Below are positions 26,838 through 35,211 of a stretch of 45,530 nucleotides of DNA, piece after piece. The translations under genes and the position numbers were made by a program. The notes beneath the pieces were generated by a model. It was not told where the DNA came from, did not search any database, and saw only the letters and a program-made list of their open reading frames with translations. This stretch comes from Sphingomonas sp. (GTDB taxonomy: Bacteria > Pseudomonadota > Alphaproteobacteria > Sphingomonadales > Sphingomonadaceae), in NCBI GenBank assembly GCA_013816595.1, contig JACDEB010000006.1, positions 1 through 45,530 on the forward strand, written 5' to 3'. The stretch's first letter is position 1. Every line of letters begins with the position of its first letter.

Positions 26838-27866
26838 ATGCACCAGGCGCTTCGACTGACCTGCGACAAGACTGCGCTCCAGGCCAATTGGCGTTGGCTG
26901 CGCGACCGCTCGGGAGTTGAGGCGGGCGCGGCGGTCAAGGCCGATGGCTATGGACTGGGCGCGCGCGAAACGGTTGCGGCGCTGGCCGAAGCGGGCTGCA
27001 CGACCTTTTACGTTTCGACGTGGGCGGAGGCGCAGGCGCTCGGGGTTCTACCCGATGGCGGGAGCCTTGCGGTGCTCCACGGCTTCGGACCTGATGACGG
27101 GCCCGCAGCCCTCGCCTCGACCGCGCGGCCGGTGCTCAACTCGGCGGAGCAGGCCGCGCGCTGGCGCGAAGTGGCGCCCGGCCGCACCTGCGACGTGATG
27201 GTCGATACCGGCATGAACCGGCTCGGTTTGCGCGCCGAGGAAGCTGGCTGTCTCGAGGGCCTCGAAATCGACACGCTGATGAGCCACCTCGCTTGCGCCG
27301 ACGAGGACAATGCGATGAACGCGGTCCAGCTCGAGCGTTTTCGCCAAGCCGCGGCGTCGATCCCGGCAAAGCGCACCAGCCTCGCTAACTCGGCCGGCAT
27401 CTGCCTGGGGCGCGATTACAGCTTCGACCTCGTTCGCCCCGGCCTTGCGCTCTACGGCGGCGTGCCGCGCGCTGAGGCTGCCGAGCATATCGCCCAGGTC
27501 GCGCGGATCGAAGCGCAGATCGTGCAGCGGCGGACCATCCGCGCCGGCGAAAGCGGCGGCTATGGAGCGACCTTCACCGCCAGCGCGGACACCGAGGCCG
27601 CGATCCTCAACATCGGTTATGCCGACGGCTACTTGCGCGGGTTTTCGGCGCGGGGCTGCGCGTTCGCCGGAGAGATGGCGCTGCCCGTAATCGGCCGGGT
27701 GTCGATGGACCTGATCGCGGTTGACTGCGGTGCGGCAGCGGACCTCAAGGAAGGTGAGTGGGTCGAGATCGATTATGATTTACCGACCGCGTCCGAACAA
27801 TCGGGCCTGTCGCAATATGAGCTTCTGACGGCGCTCGGGAAGCGATTCACGCGGCGCTGGATTTAG
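26838..27866 (+). CDS. alr: Alanine racemase
   Basis: A PLP-dependent enzyme that interconverts L- and D-alanine for peptidoglycan. The 342-residue protein has the PLP lysine motif AAVKADGYGLGA (Lys at about residue 35), VMVDTGMNRLG in the barrel, FDLVRPGLALYGG, and a C-terminal beta domain with ESGGYGATFTAS (the second catalytic Tyr in GYGATF) and IGRVSMDLIAVD. It is slightly shorter than E. coli Alr (about 360), within the normal range. It is the last gene of the glmU-glmS-hydrolase-GFA-alr run, so cell-wall precursor genes frame the run. It converges on nth with a 20-base overlap. Confidence 0.95.
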   Translation: MHQALRLTCDKTALQANWRWLRDRSGVEAGAAVKADGYGLGARETVAALAEAGCTTFYVSTWAEAQALGVLPDGGSLAVLHGFGPDDGPAALASTARPVLNSAEQAARWREVAPGRTCDVMVDTGMNRLGLRAEEAGCLEGLEIDTLMSHLACADEDNAMNAVQLERFRQAAASIPAKRTSLANSAGICLGRDYSFDLVRPGLALYGGVPRAEAAEHIAQVARIEAQIVQRRTIRAGESGGYGATFTASADTEAAILNIGYADGYLRGFSARGCAFAGEMALPVIGRVSMDLIAVDCGAAADLKEGEWVEIDYDLPTASEQSGLSQYELLTALGKRFTRRWI

Positions 27867-28512
27867 CGCGCGGTTGCGGAGCCGGGGTCTTGGGAGTGTA
27901 CCGGCACAGATCGGCCACGACGCACCGCCAGCATTCAGGTTTGCGCGCCTTGCAGGTGTAGCGGCCGTGCAGGATCAGCCAGTGGTGGGCGTGGCTGCGG
28001 AAGAGGTCCGGAGTGACTTTCTCCAGCTTCAATTCGACCGCCAGCGGGTCCTTGCCGGGCGCGAGGCCGGTGCGGTTGGCGACTCGGAAGATGTGGGTGT
28101 CGACCGCGATCGTCGGCTGGCCGAAGGCGACATTGAGCACGACATTGGCAGTCTTTCGCCCGACGCCCGGGAGGGATTCTAGGGCATTGCGATCGGCCGG
28201 CACCACGCCGCCATGATCATCGACCAACAGGCGCGCCGCGGCGATGACGTTCTTGGCCTTGGTATTGAACAAACCGATGGTTTTGATGTGATCTCTGAGC
28301 GTTTCCTCGCCCAGCTGGAGCATCGCCTGGGGAGTGTCGGCGGCGGCGAACAGGGCACGGGTCGCCTTGTTGACCCCGACATCGGTCGCTTGCGCCGACA
28401 AAGCGACCGCGACCAGCAAGGTATAGGGGTTCACATATTCGAGTTCGGTTTCGGGCGCCGGATCATTGTCCGCGAGCCGGCGATAGAATTCGAAAACCTG
28501 GTCGCGTTTCAC
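27847..28512 (-). CDS. nth: Endonuclease III
   Basis: A bifunctional glycosylase/AP lyase that removes oxidised pyrimidines from DNA. The 221-residue protein contains the helix-hairpin-helix ESLPGVGRKTANVVLN with the catalytic Lys, the catalytic Asp in IAVDTHIFRVANR, and a C-terminal iron-sulfur cluster set CKARKPECWRCVVADLC that fits C-x6-C-x2-C-x5-C. The tail is extended by RYTPKTPAPQPRAKSSAA. It overlaps dapB by 4 bases (dapB is upstream) and alr by 20 bases on the opposite strand. Confidence 0.96.
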   Translation of the reverse strand: MKRDQVFEFYRRLADNDPAPETELEYVNPYTLLVAVALSAQATDVGVNKATRALFAAADTPQAMLQLGEETLRDHIKTIGLFNTKAKNVIAAARLLVDDHGGVVPADRNALESLPGVGRKTANVVLNVAFGQPTIAVDTHIFRVANRTGLAPGKDPLAVELKLEKVTPDLFRSHAHHWLILHGRYTCKARKPECWRCVVADLCRYTPKTPAPQPRAKSSAA

Positions 28513-29219
28513 AACGCGCCGACGACATCGCTCATGGAATAGAGGCCGGGTTTCCGAGCGGCGAGGAAGCGCGCCGCGGCAAGCGCCCCGCGGGCGAAGA
28601 TCATCCGGCTTTCTGCGCGGTGCGACAGGATGAGCCGTTCGTCGGGGCCAAGAAACATCACGTCATGGTCGCCGGCGATCGTCCCCCCGCGCAGGGAGGC
28701 GAAACCAATCGCTCCGTCGCCGCGCTCGAGGCCAGTGCCGTCGCGCCCGGCCTCGGCATTCAGTTGGTGTCCGCGGCCGGCTGCAGCGGCTTGCCCGAGT
28801 ATCAGCGCGGTGCCCGATGGCGCGTCGGCCTTGCCGCGGTGGTGGGCTTCGGCAATCTCGATATCCCAGCCCGCACCCAGAACCTTGGCGGCCCGTTCGA
28901 CCAGTTCGGCGAGAACCGCGACCCCGAGCGAGGTATTGGCCGAGCGCAGTACCGCAACGCTCTTCGCCGCTTCGGCAAGCGCGGCATCGGCTTGGGCCCC
29001 AAGCCCGGTCGTTCCAATGAGTATCGGGACCTTGGCCGCGACCGCTTTGGCAAGGCTCGCCTCAAGCGCCGCTGGCACGGAAAAATCGATCAGCAATTGG
29101 CCATTGTCCAGGTCTATGACGAACCGCGGATCCTCGGCAATGGCAAGCGCCAGTGCTTTCCCCATCTTGCCCTCGGGCGCGGTCAGCGAAATGCGCAACG
29201 GTGAAACGGTCTCAGCCAT
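28509..29219 (-). CDS. dapB: 4-hydroxy-tetrahydrodipicolinate reductase, short form
   Basis: DapB reduces hydroxy-tetrahydrodipicolinate in lysine and meso-diaminopimelate synthesis. The 236-residue protein carries the substrate loop EAHHRGKADAPSGTAL (E-x-H-H-x-x-K-x-D-A-P-S-G-T-A, about residues 126-141) and GTTGL and LIDFSVPAALE earlier. The N-terminal cofactor part is unusual: the expected GAxGRMG motif reads APEGKMG, and only about 20 residues separate it from LIDFSVP where other DapB have about 50, so part of the Rossmann unit is missing. The catalytic loop is intact. It overlaps nth by ATGA and follows the DUF72 gene after 11 bases. Confidence 0.9.
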   Translation of the reverse strand: MAETVSPLRISLTAPEGKMGKALALAIAEDPRFVIDLDNGQLLIDFSVPAALEASLAKAVAAKVPILIGTTGLGAQADAALAEAAKSVAVLRSANTSLGVAVLAELVERAAKVLGAGWDIEIAEAHHRGKADAPSGTALILGQAAAAGRGHQLNAEAGRDGTGLERGDGAIGFASLRGGTIAGDHDVMFLGPDERLILSHRAESRMIFARGALAAARFLAARKPGLYSMSDVVGAL

Positions 29220-29230
29220 GGCGATAAGAC

Positions 29231-29971
29231 TTAGCCAAGCCGCTCCTGCAGCGCCAGCGCCGCCGCTGGCGCGCGCAATTTGGCACCGTTGATCATGAAT
29301 ATGTAGGAATCGCGCCCAGCGGCCTGCCAGCGCCGCGCCCGTGCCGCGAAACCGTCGAGCGCTGCTTCGTCATAGCCCGTTGGCACGTCCTCGCGCATGC
29401 GCTGGAGTCGGGCGTAGGAAAAACTCGCGGTGTCCGCCTCGATGCACGGAAATTCATCGTCATCGCCGAACACGACCGCCACATTCTGGTCGCGGCACAA
29501 AGCGAAGAACGCTTCGTCGCGGAAGCTCTCGTGGCGCGGCTCGATAACGTGGCGCAACTGGAGTCCGTCATAGGTTTGCGGAAGCAGACTGAGAAAGGCG
29601 GCGATGTCCTCGCGGTCAAACTTGCGCCGGGCGGCGAGCATCCACAGGATCGGTCCGAGCTTGGGCCCGAGCGCGGTCAGGCCCTGAGCCAGGAAATTGC
29701 GAATCCCTTCGCCGGCATCCGCAAGACGGGGTCGGGTTACGCAATAGCGCGATGCCTTAAGCGCGAACTGAAAATTCTCGGGCACCGACGCCGCCCATTT
29801 CTCCCATGTCGATCGCGCCTGACGCGAATAAAAGGTACCGTTGATCTCGATCGAGCCGAACTGGCGGCTGGCGAACTCGAGTTCCTTCGACTGGGCCAGA
29901 CCCTTGGGAAAGAAATCGCCGCGCCAGGGCGCGAAGCTCCAGCCGCCGATGCCGATGCGAATATCCGCCAT
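29231..29971 (-). CDS. DUF72 family protein
   Basis: A 246-residue protein of the DUF72 (YecE-like) family, a TIM-barrel fold of unknown biochemical function. The opening ADIRIGIGGWSFAPWRGDFF and the FGSIEINGTFYSRQARSTWE and FQFALKASRYCVTRPRL segments are diagnostic. LRHVIEPRHESFRDEAFFAL is the conserved central stretch. The ATG at 29971 fits the family start better than GTG 29989. It sits 11 bases upstream of dapB in the same direction. A role in nucleic-acid metabolism has been suggested for relatives but remains unproved. Confidence 0.88.
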   Translation of the reverse strand: MADIRIGIGGWSFAPWRGDFFPKGLAQSKELEFASRQFGSIEINGTFYSRQARSTWEKWAASVPENFQFALKASRYCVTRPRLADAGEGIRNFLAQGLTALGPKLGPILWMLAARRKFDREDIAAFLSLLPQTYDGLQLRHVIEPRHESFRDEAFFALCRDQNVAVVFGDDDEFPCIEADTASFSYARLQRMREDVPTGYDEAALDGFAARARRWQAAGRDSYIFMINGAKLRAPAAALALQERLG

Positions 29972-30007
29972 CGATGCAGAGTGGCGCACCGGGCGCGCCG
30001 CTGCAAG

Positions 30008-30409
30008 TCAGTCGGCGATGAACTGGACGACGATGTCGCGGGCCAGGCGGGCCGGGCGGCGCGTAACCGAATCGAGGCAGCACCAAGTCGACTGAACCTC
30101 GGCCAGAACCTCCTCACCGCGCTTGATGACGGTGGTGAACATCGCTCTGGCGCCGGCCGTACCGTTGGCAACGACATCGGCGACGACCAGATCGTCGATG
30201 AATGCCGGGCGCCGGTAGGTGATCTGATGCTGCAGCGCGACCCAAAGGTGCCGCGTCACGGCGTCGGCGGGGGCGACCGTTTCCCAGAATTTGACGACCG
30301 CGTCCTGGACCCACTTCAAATAGACGCTGTTATTGACATGACCCATGTGGTCGATGTCGTCGGGCAGAATTCCGATCGGGTAATGGAATGCGTCGCTGGC
30401 CATGATCAT
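30008..30409 (-). CDS. Acyl-CoA thioesterase, 4HBT/YbgC-like
   Basis: A 133-residue single hotdog-fold thioesterase. The motif DDIDHMGHVNNSVYLKWVQD with the catalytic Asp (D-x-D-x-x-x-H-V-N-N-S-x-Y) marks the 4-hydroxybenzoyl-CoA thioesterase group, followed by RRPAFIDDLVVADV and FTTVIKRGEEVLAEVQSTW. It should hydrolyse an acyl-CoA in the cytosol. ATG codons at 30409 and 30403 are both possible. It lies 36 bases upstream of the DUF72 gene and divergent from cobB across only 39 bases. The substrate is unknown, and no tol-pal gene is adjacent, unlike in gammaproteobacterial ybgC. Confidence 0.88.
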   Translation of the reverse strand: MIMASDAFHYPIGILPDDIDHMGHVNNSVYLKWVQDAVVKFWETVAPADAVTRHLWVALQHQITYRRPAFIDDLVVADVVANGTAGARAMFTTVIKRGEEVLAEVQSTWCCLDSVTRRPARLARDIVVQFIAD

Positions 30410-30448
30410 AAGATGGCATAGCTGACATTAATGTCAATTAGGTGACGG

Positions 30449-31159
30449 TTGAGGAACGGAAATATAGTTATCCTGACCGGTGCGGGAATCAGCGCCGAAA
30501 GCGGGCTGCAGACGTTTCGCGCCGCCGATGGGCTGTGGGAAGGCCATAAGGTCGAGGATGTCGCGACTCCTCAGGCGTTCGAGCGCGATCCCGCGCTGGT
30601 CCACGCCTTTTACGATGCGCGGCGGGAGCGCGCGGCAGCGGTCGAACCCAACGCCGCGCATCGAGCGCTGGCGGACCTCGAGGCGGCATGGAGCGGCGAA
30701 TTCCTGCTGGTGACGCAAAATGTCGACGCGCTTCACGAGCGCGCCGGGTCGCGCACGCTGATCCACATGCATGGCGAGCTCAACCGCGGCTGGTGCCTGG
30801 CGTGCGGCGAGCGGTTCGCGTGGGAAGGGGCGATGGGCGAGCAAGTGCCTTGTCCATCGTGCACTGACGTAGGCCAGGTCCGTCCCGACATCGTCTGGTT
30901 CGGCGAGATGCCGTACGAAATGGAGCGGATCGAGACCGCGTTGCGCGGATGCGACCTGTTCGTGTCGATCGGCACCTCGGGCGCGGTCTATCCGGCGGCG
31001 GGGTTCGTCCAGACCGCCAAATATTGCGGCGCGCGAACGCTAGAAATCAACCTCGACCCGAGCATGGGGAGCATCTTCTTCGACGAGCATCGCCACGGCC
31101 CAGCGACGGTCGAAGTGCCGCAATGGGTCAAGGAGATGCTGTCGTCATTGAGAGCGTAG
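30449..31159 (+). CDS. cobB: NAD-dependent protein deacylase, sirtuin
   Basis: A Sir2-family enzyme of 236 residues that removes acyl groups from lysines using NAD. Motifs are intact: IVILTGAGISAESGLQTFR (about residues 6-24), TQNVDALHERAG, the catalytic His in HMHGELNRGWC, paired zinc cysteines CLACG and CPSC, PDIVWFGEMPYEM, and SIGTSGAVYPAAGF near the end. The short zinc module and the YDARR stretch fit class III sirtuins (CobB/SIRT5-like). The only possible in-frame start is TTG 30449, because TGA at 30443 closes the frame; AGGTGA just upstream serves as ribosome site. The last codons and the TAG stop lie inside a palindromic repeat. Confidence 0.93.
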   Translation: MRNGNIVILTGAGISAESGLQTFRAADGLWEGHKVEDVATPQAFERDPALVHAFYDARRERAAAVEPNAAHRALADLEAAWSGEFLLVTQNVDALHERAGSRTLIHMHGELNRGWCLACGERFAWEGAMGEQVPCPSCTDVGQVRPDIVWFGEMPYEMERIETALRGCDLFVSIGTSGAVYPAAGFVQTAKYCGARTLEINLDPSMGSIFFDEHRHGPATVEVPQWVKEMLSSLRA

Positions 31160-31214
31160 CGAAGCAATCCAGTTTCTGGATTGCCGCGTCGCTTATCAGC
31201 TCCTCGCAATGACG
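31143..31214. repeat. Palindromic interspersed repeat overlapping the cobB 3' end
   Basis: The 72-base element runs from CGTCATTG (31143) to CAATGACG (31214). Its centre is a perfect hairpin GCAATCCAG-TTT-CTGGATTGC, and the outer arms pair imperfectly (AGAGCGTAGCGA with TCGCTTATCAGCTCCTCG). The CGTCATTGCGAG...GCAATCCAG pattern is one I know as a dispersed extragenic palindrome in many alphaproteobacterial genomes. It lies between the convergent cobB and era and could act as a bidirectional terminator. It gives cobB its last residues (SSLRA) and its stop. Confidence 0.8.
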
Positions 31215-31221
31215 GGAGCCA

Positions 31222-32124
31222 TCATTCGCTCCAGTCGAGCCCGATGTCCTTGTACAACGTGCGGTCTTCGTCCCACTTGGGATTGACCTTCACGTGGAGG
31301 AACAAATGGACCTTGCGGCCGAGATGCTCGGCTATGGCTTCGCGGGCGGCGGTGCCGATGGCCTTTAGCCGAACGCCGCCTTTGCCGAGCACGATCGCCT
31401 TCTGGCTGTCGCGTTCGATCAATATCTGCTGGTGGATGACCGCCGAGCCGTCCTTGCGGTCGTCCCATTTCTCGGTCTCGACCGCGGCCGAGTAAGGCAC
31501 TTCGGCGTGGAGCTGGAGGTAGAGCTGCTCGCGGGTCAGCTCGGCCGCGACCATGCGCTCGGTGGCGTCGGTCAATTGATCCTCGGGGAAATGCCACGGC
31601 CCCGCTGGCATCGCCGCCGCCAGATGGGCCTTGAGCTCGGCCACTCCGTCGCCGGTCGACGCGGCGACCATGAACACGCGCTCGGGATCGAGCCGTTCGG
31701 CGAGGCGCGCGGCAAGCACTAGTAATTGGTCCTTCTCGGCGATATCGACCTTGTTGAGGACGAGGATTTTGGGTTCGGGCCGAGCTTCGACGCCGGCGAT
31801 GACCTGCTCGACTCGCTCGCCGACCTTGGCTGCGGCATCGATCACCAGCACCAGCCGGTCGGCGTCCACGGCGCCTTCCCAGGCCGCCTTGACCATTGCC
31901 CGATCGAGCCGCCGGTGGGGCGTGAAAATCCCCGGCGTGTCGACCAGCAGCATCTGCGATCCGCCCTCGATGCCAATGCCCATCAGGCGGGCGCGCGTGG
32001 TCTGCGCCTTGGGGCTGACGATCGCGACCTTCTGTCCGACCAAGGCGTTGACCAGGGTCGATTTACCGGCGTTGGGCGCACCCATGACCGCGACCACCCC
32101 GGCGCGGGTTGCGGGCGCGATCAT
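31222..32124 (-). CDS. era: Ribosome-assembly GTPase Era
   Basis: Era binds the 3' end of 16S rRNA and helps mature the small ribosomal subunit. The 300-residue protein has the GTPase motifs GAPNAGKSTLVN (P-loop), DTPGIFTP (G3) and LNKVDIAEK (G4) and ends in a KH domain with SQKAIVLGKGGVRLKAIGT (about residues 227-245). Length is normal. It is translationally coupled to rnc (ATGA overlap), which is itself coupled to lepB; this gene order is standard in proteobacteria. Downstream lies the palindromic repeat and convergent cobB. Confidence 0.97.
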   Translation of the reverse strand: MIAPATRAGVVAVMGAPNAGKSTLVNALVGQKVAIVSPKAQTTRARLMGIGIEGGSQMLLVDTPGIFTPHRRLDRAMVKAAWEGAVDADRLVLVIDAAAKVGERVEQVIAGVEARPEPKILVLNKVDIAEKDQLLVLAARLAERLDPERVFMVAASTGDGVAELKAHLAAAMPAGPWHFPEDQLTDATERMVAAELTREQLYLQLHAEVPYSAAVETEKWDDRKDGSAVIHQQILIERDSQKAIVLGKGGVRLKAIGTAAREAIAEHLGRKVHLFLHVKVNPKWDEDRTLYKDIGLDWSE

Positions 32125-32786
32125 TGCAATTGTTCGAGCAGCGCGGAAGCGGCGGCTTTCTCGGCCTCCTGCTTGCTATTGCCTTCGGCGGTTGCTTCGC
32201 CGAGGCGCGGAACGCTAACCGTGACGGTGAAGCGCGGCGCGTGGTGGGCGCCGATGCGCGAGACCAGGGCATATTCCGGGGTCTTGAGGCCGCGGCTGGC
32301 AGCGATCTCCTGAAGCTGACTCTTGGGATGCTGCGGTGCCCGGCCCTGATTGTCGAGCAACGGCCCCCAGGCCTTGAGGATGAAACGCCGGGCGGTCTCG
32401 ATATCGGCATCGATCATCAGCGCTCCGATCAGCGATTCAATCACGTCGCCGACCAGATTGTCACCATGATTGGCGCTGTCGTCGCGCGCCTGGCGGCCGA
32501 GCCGGATCAATGCCGGAACGCCGAGCGAGCGGCCGATCTCGCCGCAGTTCTCGCGCGCGACCAGAACGTTGTAGCGGCGTGACAGCTGGCCTTCGGGCTC
32601 GTTGGGGTAGCGCTCGTACAGCGCGGTTGCGATGACCAGGCCGAGGACCCGGTCGCCGAGGAATTCGAGCCGTTCGTAGCTTTCGCGGGCCAGGCTGGAA
32701 TGGGTGAAGGCGCGTTCGAACAGGCCAGCGTCGCTGGGCTCGTGGCCGAGCGCGGTCTTGACGAATTCAACGATTTCCGCGGTCAC
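32121..32786 (-). CDS. rnc: Ribonuclease III
   Basis: A double-strand-specific endoribonuclease that processes rRNA and other transcripts. The 221-residue protein has the RNase III signature ERLEFLGDRVLGLVIA (about residues 38-53), the second metal-binding site in GDVIESLIGALMIDAD (about 112-127) and a C-terminal double-stranded RNA-binding domain (PKSQLQEIAASRGLKTPEYA to EAEKAAASALLEQL). It overlaps lepB upstream and era downstream by four bases each, so the three are one translation-coupled unit. Confidence 0.97.
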   Translation of the reverse strand: MTAEIVEFVKTALGHEPSDAGLFERAFTHSSLARESYERLEFLGDRVLGLVIATALYERYPNEPEGQLSRRYNVLVARENCGEIGRSLGVPALIRLGRQARDDSANHGDNLVGDVIESLIGALMIDADIETARRFILKAWGPLLDNQGRAPQHPKSQLQEIAASRGLKTPEYALVSRIGAHHAPRFTVTVSVPRLGEATAEGNSKQEAEKAAASALLEQLQ

Positions 32787-33646
32787 TGCCGATCGCTCGA
32801 ATAGCCCTTGCCGATGCGGTCGCGGCGAAGGGCGCTAAGCCAGCTCAACGGGTTGATGTAGGTGGCGCTTCCGTCGGTCGACCAGAAACTGACCATCGCC
32901 CGGCCAATAAGATGGTCGACCGGGACCATTCCGATCCCGCCGGTATAGGGTTCAAAGCGGCTGTCGAGGCTGTCGTCGCGATTGTCGCCCATCAGGAAAA
33001 CGGCGCCCGCCGGAACGACGGCCGGTCCGAAATTGTCCGCTTCGCCATTGTCGAGCTGGTCGAGCGTGACGTAGCTGGGACCATCCGGCAGCGTCTCGCG
33101 ATAGGCCGCATAGAGGCAAAAAGGCTGGCCGTTTTGGGTGACGACATTGGGCGCCAGCGGCGGAACGGTCTTACACGGGCTATTGGCACTGACCGGGATC
33201 TTCGCGGGCGAAATCGCCGTGCGCGGGAGTGACTTGCCATTGAGGATCACCGCACCGCCGCGCACTTCGACGGTGTCGCCGGCAATGCCGATGATCCGCT
33301 TGATGAGGTCGATCTTGCTGTCGGGGTGGCGGAACACGACGACATCGCCGCGCTTCGCTGGATGGGCGAAAATGCGGCCCTTGAACGCCGGTGTATCCAT
33401 CGGGAAGCTATATTTGGAATAACCATAGGGCCATTTTGAAACGAGCAGATAATCTCCGATGTAGAGCGTCGGGAACATCGAGCCCGAGGGGATGCTGAAC
33501 GGGGCGACGACAAAGCTGCGGATTGCCCAGGCGAGCAGGATCAGAGTGAGGAAGAAGCGCATCGTGCTCCACGAGCCCGCGGGTTCCCGCTCGACCGGGA
33601 TCCCAGACTCTTCGATATCGCGGCGATTTCGTCTTCTGAACAGCAT
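32783..33646 (-). CDS. lepB: Signal peptidase I
   Basis: The inner-membrane enzyme that cleaves Sec and Tat signal peptides. The 287-residue protein has one N-terminal membrane helix (MRFFLTLILLAWAIRSFVV, about residues 29-47), the catalytic Ser56 in IPSGSMFPTL, the general-base Lys116 in LIKRIIGIAGD, and box E as GDNRDDSLDSRF. Insertions near the middle (CKTVPPLAPN ... FCLYAAYRET) are typical of alphaproteobacterial enzymes. It heads lepB-rnc-era and is divergent from pgi across 80 bases. Confidence 0.96.
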   Translation of the reverse strand: MLFRRRNRRDIEESGIPVEREPAGSWSTMRFFLTLILLAWAIRSFVVAPFSIPSGSMFPTLYIGDYLLVSKWPYGYSKYSFPMDTPAFKGRIFAHPAKRGDVVVFRHPDSKIDLIKRIIGIAGDTVEVRGGAVILNGKSLPRTAISPAKIPVSANSPCKTVPPLAPNVVTQNGQPFCLYAAYRETLPDGPSYVTLDQLDNGEADNFGPAVVPAGAVFLMGDNRDDSLDSRFEPYTGGIGMVPVDHLIGRAMVSFWSTDGSATYINPLSWLSALRRDRIGKGYSSDRQ

Positions 33647-33726
33647 GGCGAGCGCTTCTTTCGATACAGCGCTGCAACGTCAAGCCGCACTGGCTTTTAC
33701 CGGGCCGCGGATTAAGAGGCTCGGCA

Positions 33727-35211
33727 ATGGCCAAACGCACCCAATCCGCTACATTGCAATCGCTCAAGGCGTTGTTCGATGGCGATCCCAAGCGGCTCGA
33801 CCGCTTGAGCATGGATGTCACGGGAATTCACTTCGACTGGTCCAAGACCCACCTCGACCAGGATGCGATTGCGAATTTCACCGAGCGGCTGGCCGAATGC
33901 GGGTTCGAAGCGGCGCGTGCCAAGATGTTCGCCGGCGCTGTCGTCAACACCAGCGAGGACCGCCCCGCGACCCACGTATTCGAGCGCGGCAGCGGCACTG
34001 GCGTGGAAGTCGACGTCGCCGCCGCCCGCCGCCAGCGGATGCGCGCTTTGGTCGATGCGGTCGAGGCCGGAGCGTTCGGCGATATCACGGGAATCCTTCA
34101 CATCGGCATTGGCGGCTCGCTGCTTGGGCCGCATTTGCTGGTCGATGCACTTGGCCGCGGCCGCGGGTCATTCACCGCCCGGTTCGTCGGCAATATCGAC
34201 GGCGCGGCGTTCGATGACGCCATCCGGCCGCTAGATCCGGCAACGACTCTGATCGTCGCGGTATCCAAGACCTTCACCACCGCCGAAACGCTGGCCAATC
34301 TCAGCAGCGCGCTGGACTGGCTGCGCGGGGCAGGGGTCGCCGACCCCTATGGCAAAGTGGTCGCGATCACCGCCAGTCCCGACGCGGCGGTCGCGGCGGG
34401 CATCGACGAAACCCGGATCCTGTCGTTCGGCGAGGGCGTCGGCGGGCGCTATTCGCTGTGGAGCGCGGTCGGCTTCAGCGCTGCGCTCGCGCTTGGCTGG
34501 ACGGCGATGGACGATCTCCTCGACGGCGCGGCGCAGATGGATAAGCATTTCCTGACCGCGGCTGCCGCTACCAGCGCCCCAGTCCTCGCCGCCTTCGCTG
34601 ATCGCCTTTATGTCGAGCAATGCGGCTGCCAGACCTGCGCATTATTCGCCTATGACGACCGGCTGGCGCTGCTGATGCCCTATCTTCAGCAGCTCGAGAT
34701 GGAATCGAACGGCAAGTCGGTGACTGCCGCTGGCAAGCCGGTTTCAGCCCCGACCGCACCGGTCACCTGGGGCGGGGTCGGCACCGACGCCCAGCATGCC
34801 ATGTTCCAGCTGCTCCACCAGGGCACGGTGCTGGTACCGGTCGAGTTCGTCGCCGTGCGCGAGAGCGATGACGAGCAGGCCGCCGAGCGGCATTCTTTGC
34901 TCCTCCTCAACGCTTTTGCTCAAGGTGCGACCTTGATGTCCGGAAGCGCCAATGACGATCCGGCGCGGGCCGAGCCCGGCAATCGCCCGAGCACGACCGT
35001 CCTGCTCGACCGGCTCGACCCGCGTTCGCTCGGCGCCTTGCTTGCATTTTACGAACATCGCACTTTCACCAACGCCTTGCTGTGCGGGATCAATCCGTTC
35101 GACCAGTTCGGGGTCGAACTGGGCAAGAAGGTCGCCCGCAATCTGGCTGCGGGCGAACTCGGCGATCTCGATCCATCGACCTTGGCGCTGATCGCGCGGG
35201 CCGGCCTGTGA
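33727..35211 (+). CDS. pgi: Glucose-6-phosphate isomerase
   Basis: Interconverts glucose-6-phosphate and fructose-6-phosphate, feeding the GlmS reaction among others. The 494-residue protein holds the phosphosugar signatures GIGGSLLGPHLLVDAL (about residues 123-138), VAVSKTFTTAETLAN, GGRYSLWSAVGFSAALA (about 239-255), the MESNGKSVT region, and GINPFDQFGVELGKK at the C-terminus. It is shorter than E. coli Pgi (549), as usual for alphaproteobacteria. Its TGA overlaps the GTG of gor. It starts a four-gene run with gor, a PYROXD2-like gene and a CoA transferase. Confidence 0.96.
   Translation: MAKRTQSATLQSLKALFDGDPKRLDRLSMDVTGIHFDWSKTHLDQDAIANFTERLAECGFEAARAKMFAGAVVNTSEDRPATHVFERGSGTGVEVDVAAARRQRMRALVDAVEAGAFGDITGILHIGIGGSLLGPHLLVDALGRGRGSFTARFVGNIDGAAFDDAIRPLDPATTLIVAVSKTFTTAETLANLSSALDWLRGAGVADPYGKVVAITASPDAAVAAGIDETRILSFGEGVGGRYSLWSAVGFSAALALGWTAMDDLLDGAAQMDKHFLTAAAATSAPVLAAFADRLYVEQCGCQTCALFAYDDRLALLMPYLQQLEMESNGKSVTAAGKPVSAPTAPVTWGGVGTDAQHAMFQLLHQGTVLVPVEFVAVRESDDEQAAERHSLLLLNAFAQGATLMSGSANDDPARAEPGNRPSTTVLLDRLDPRSLGALLAFYEHRTFTNALLCGINPFDQFGVELGKKVARNLAAGELGDLDPSTLALIARAGL

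Noticed and set aside
35082-35207. Upstream extension of gor into pgi
   Set aside because: The added 42 residues are out of frame with pgi coding sense and absent from the glutathione reductase family; GTG 35208 gives the usual length.
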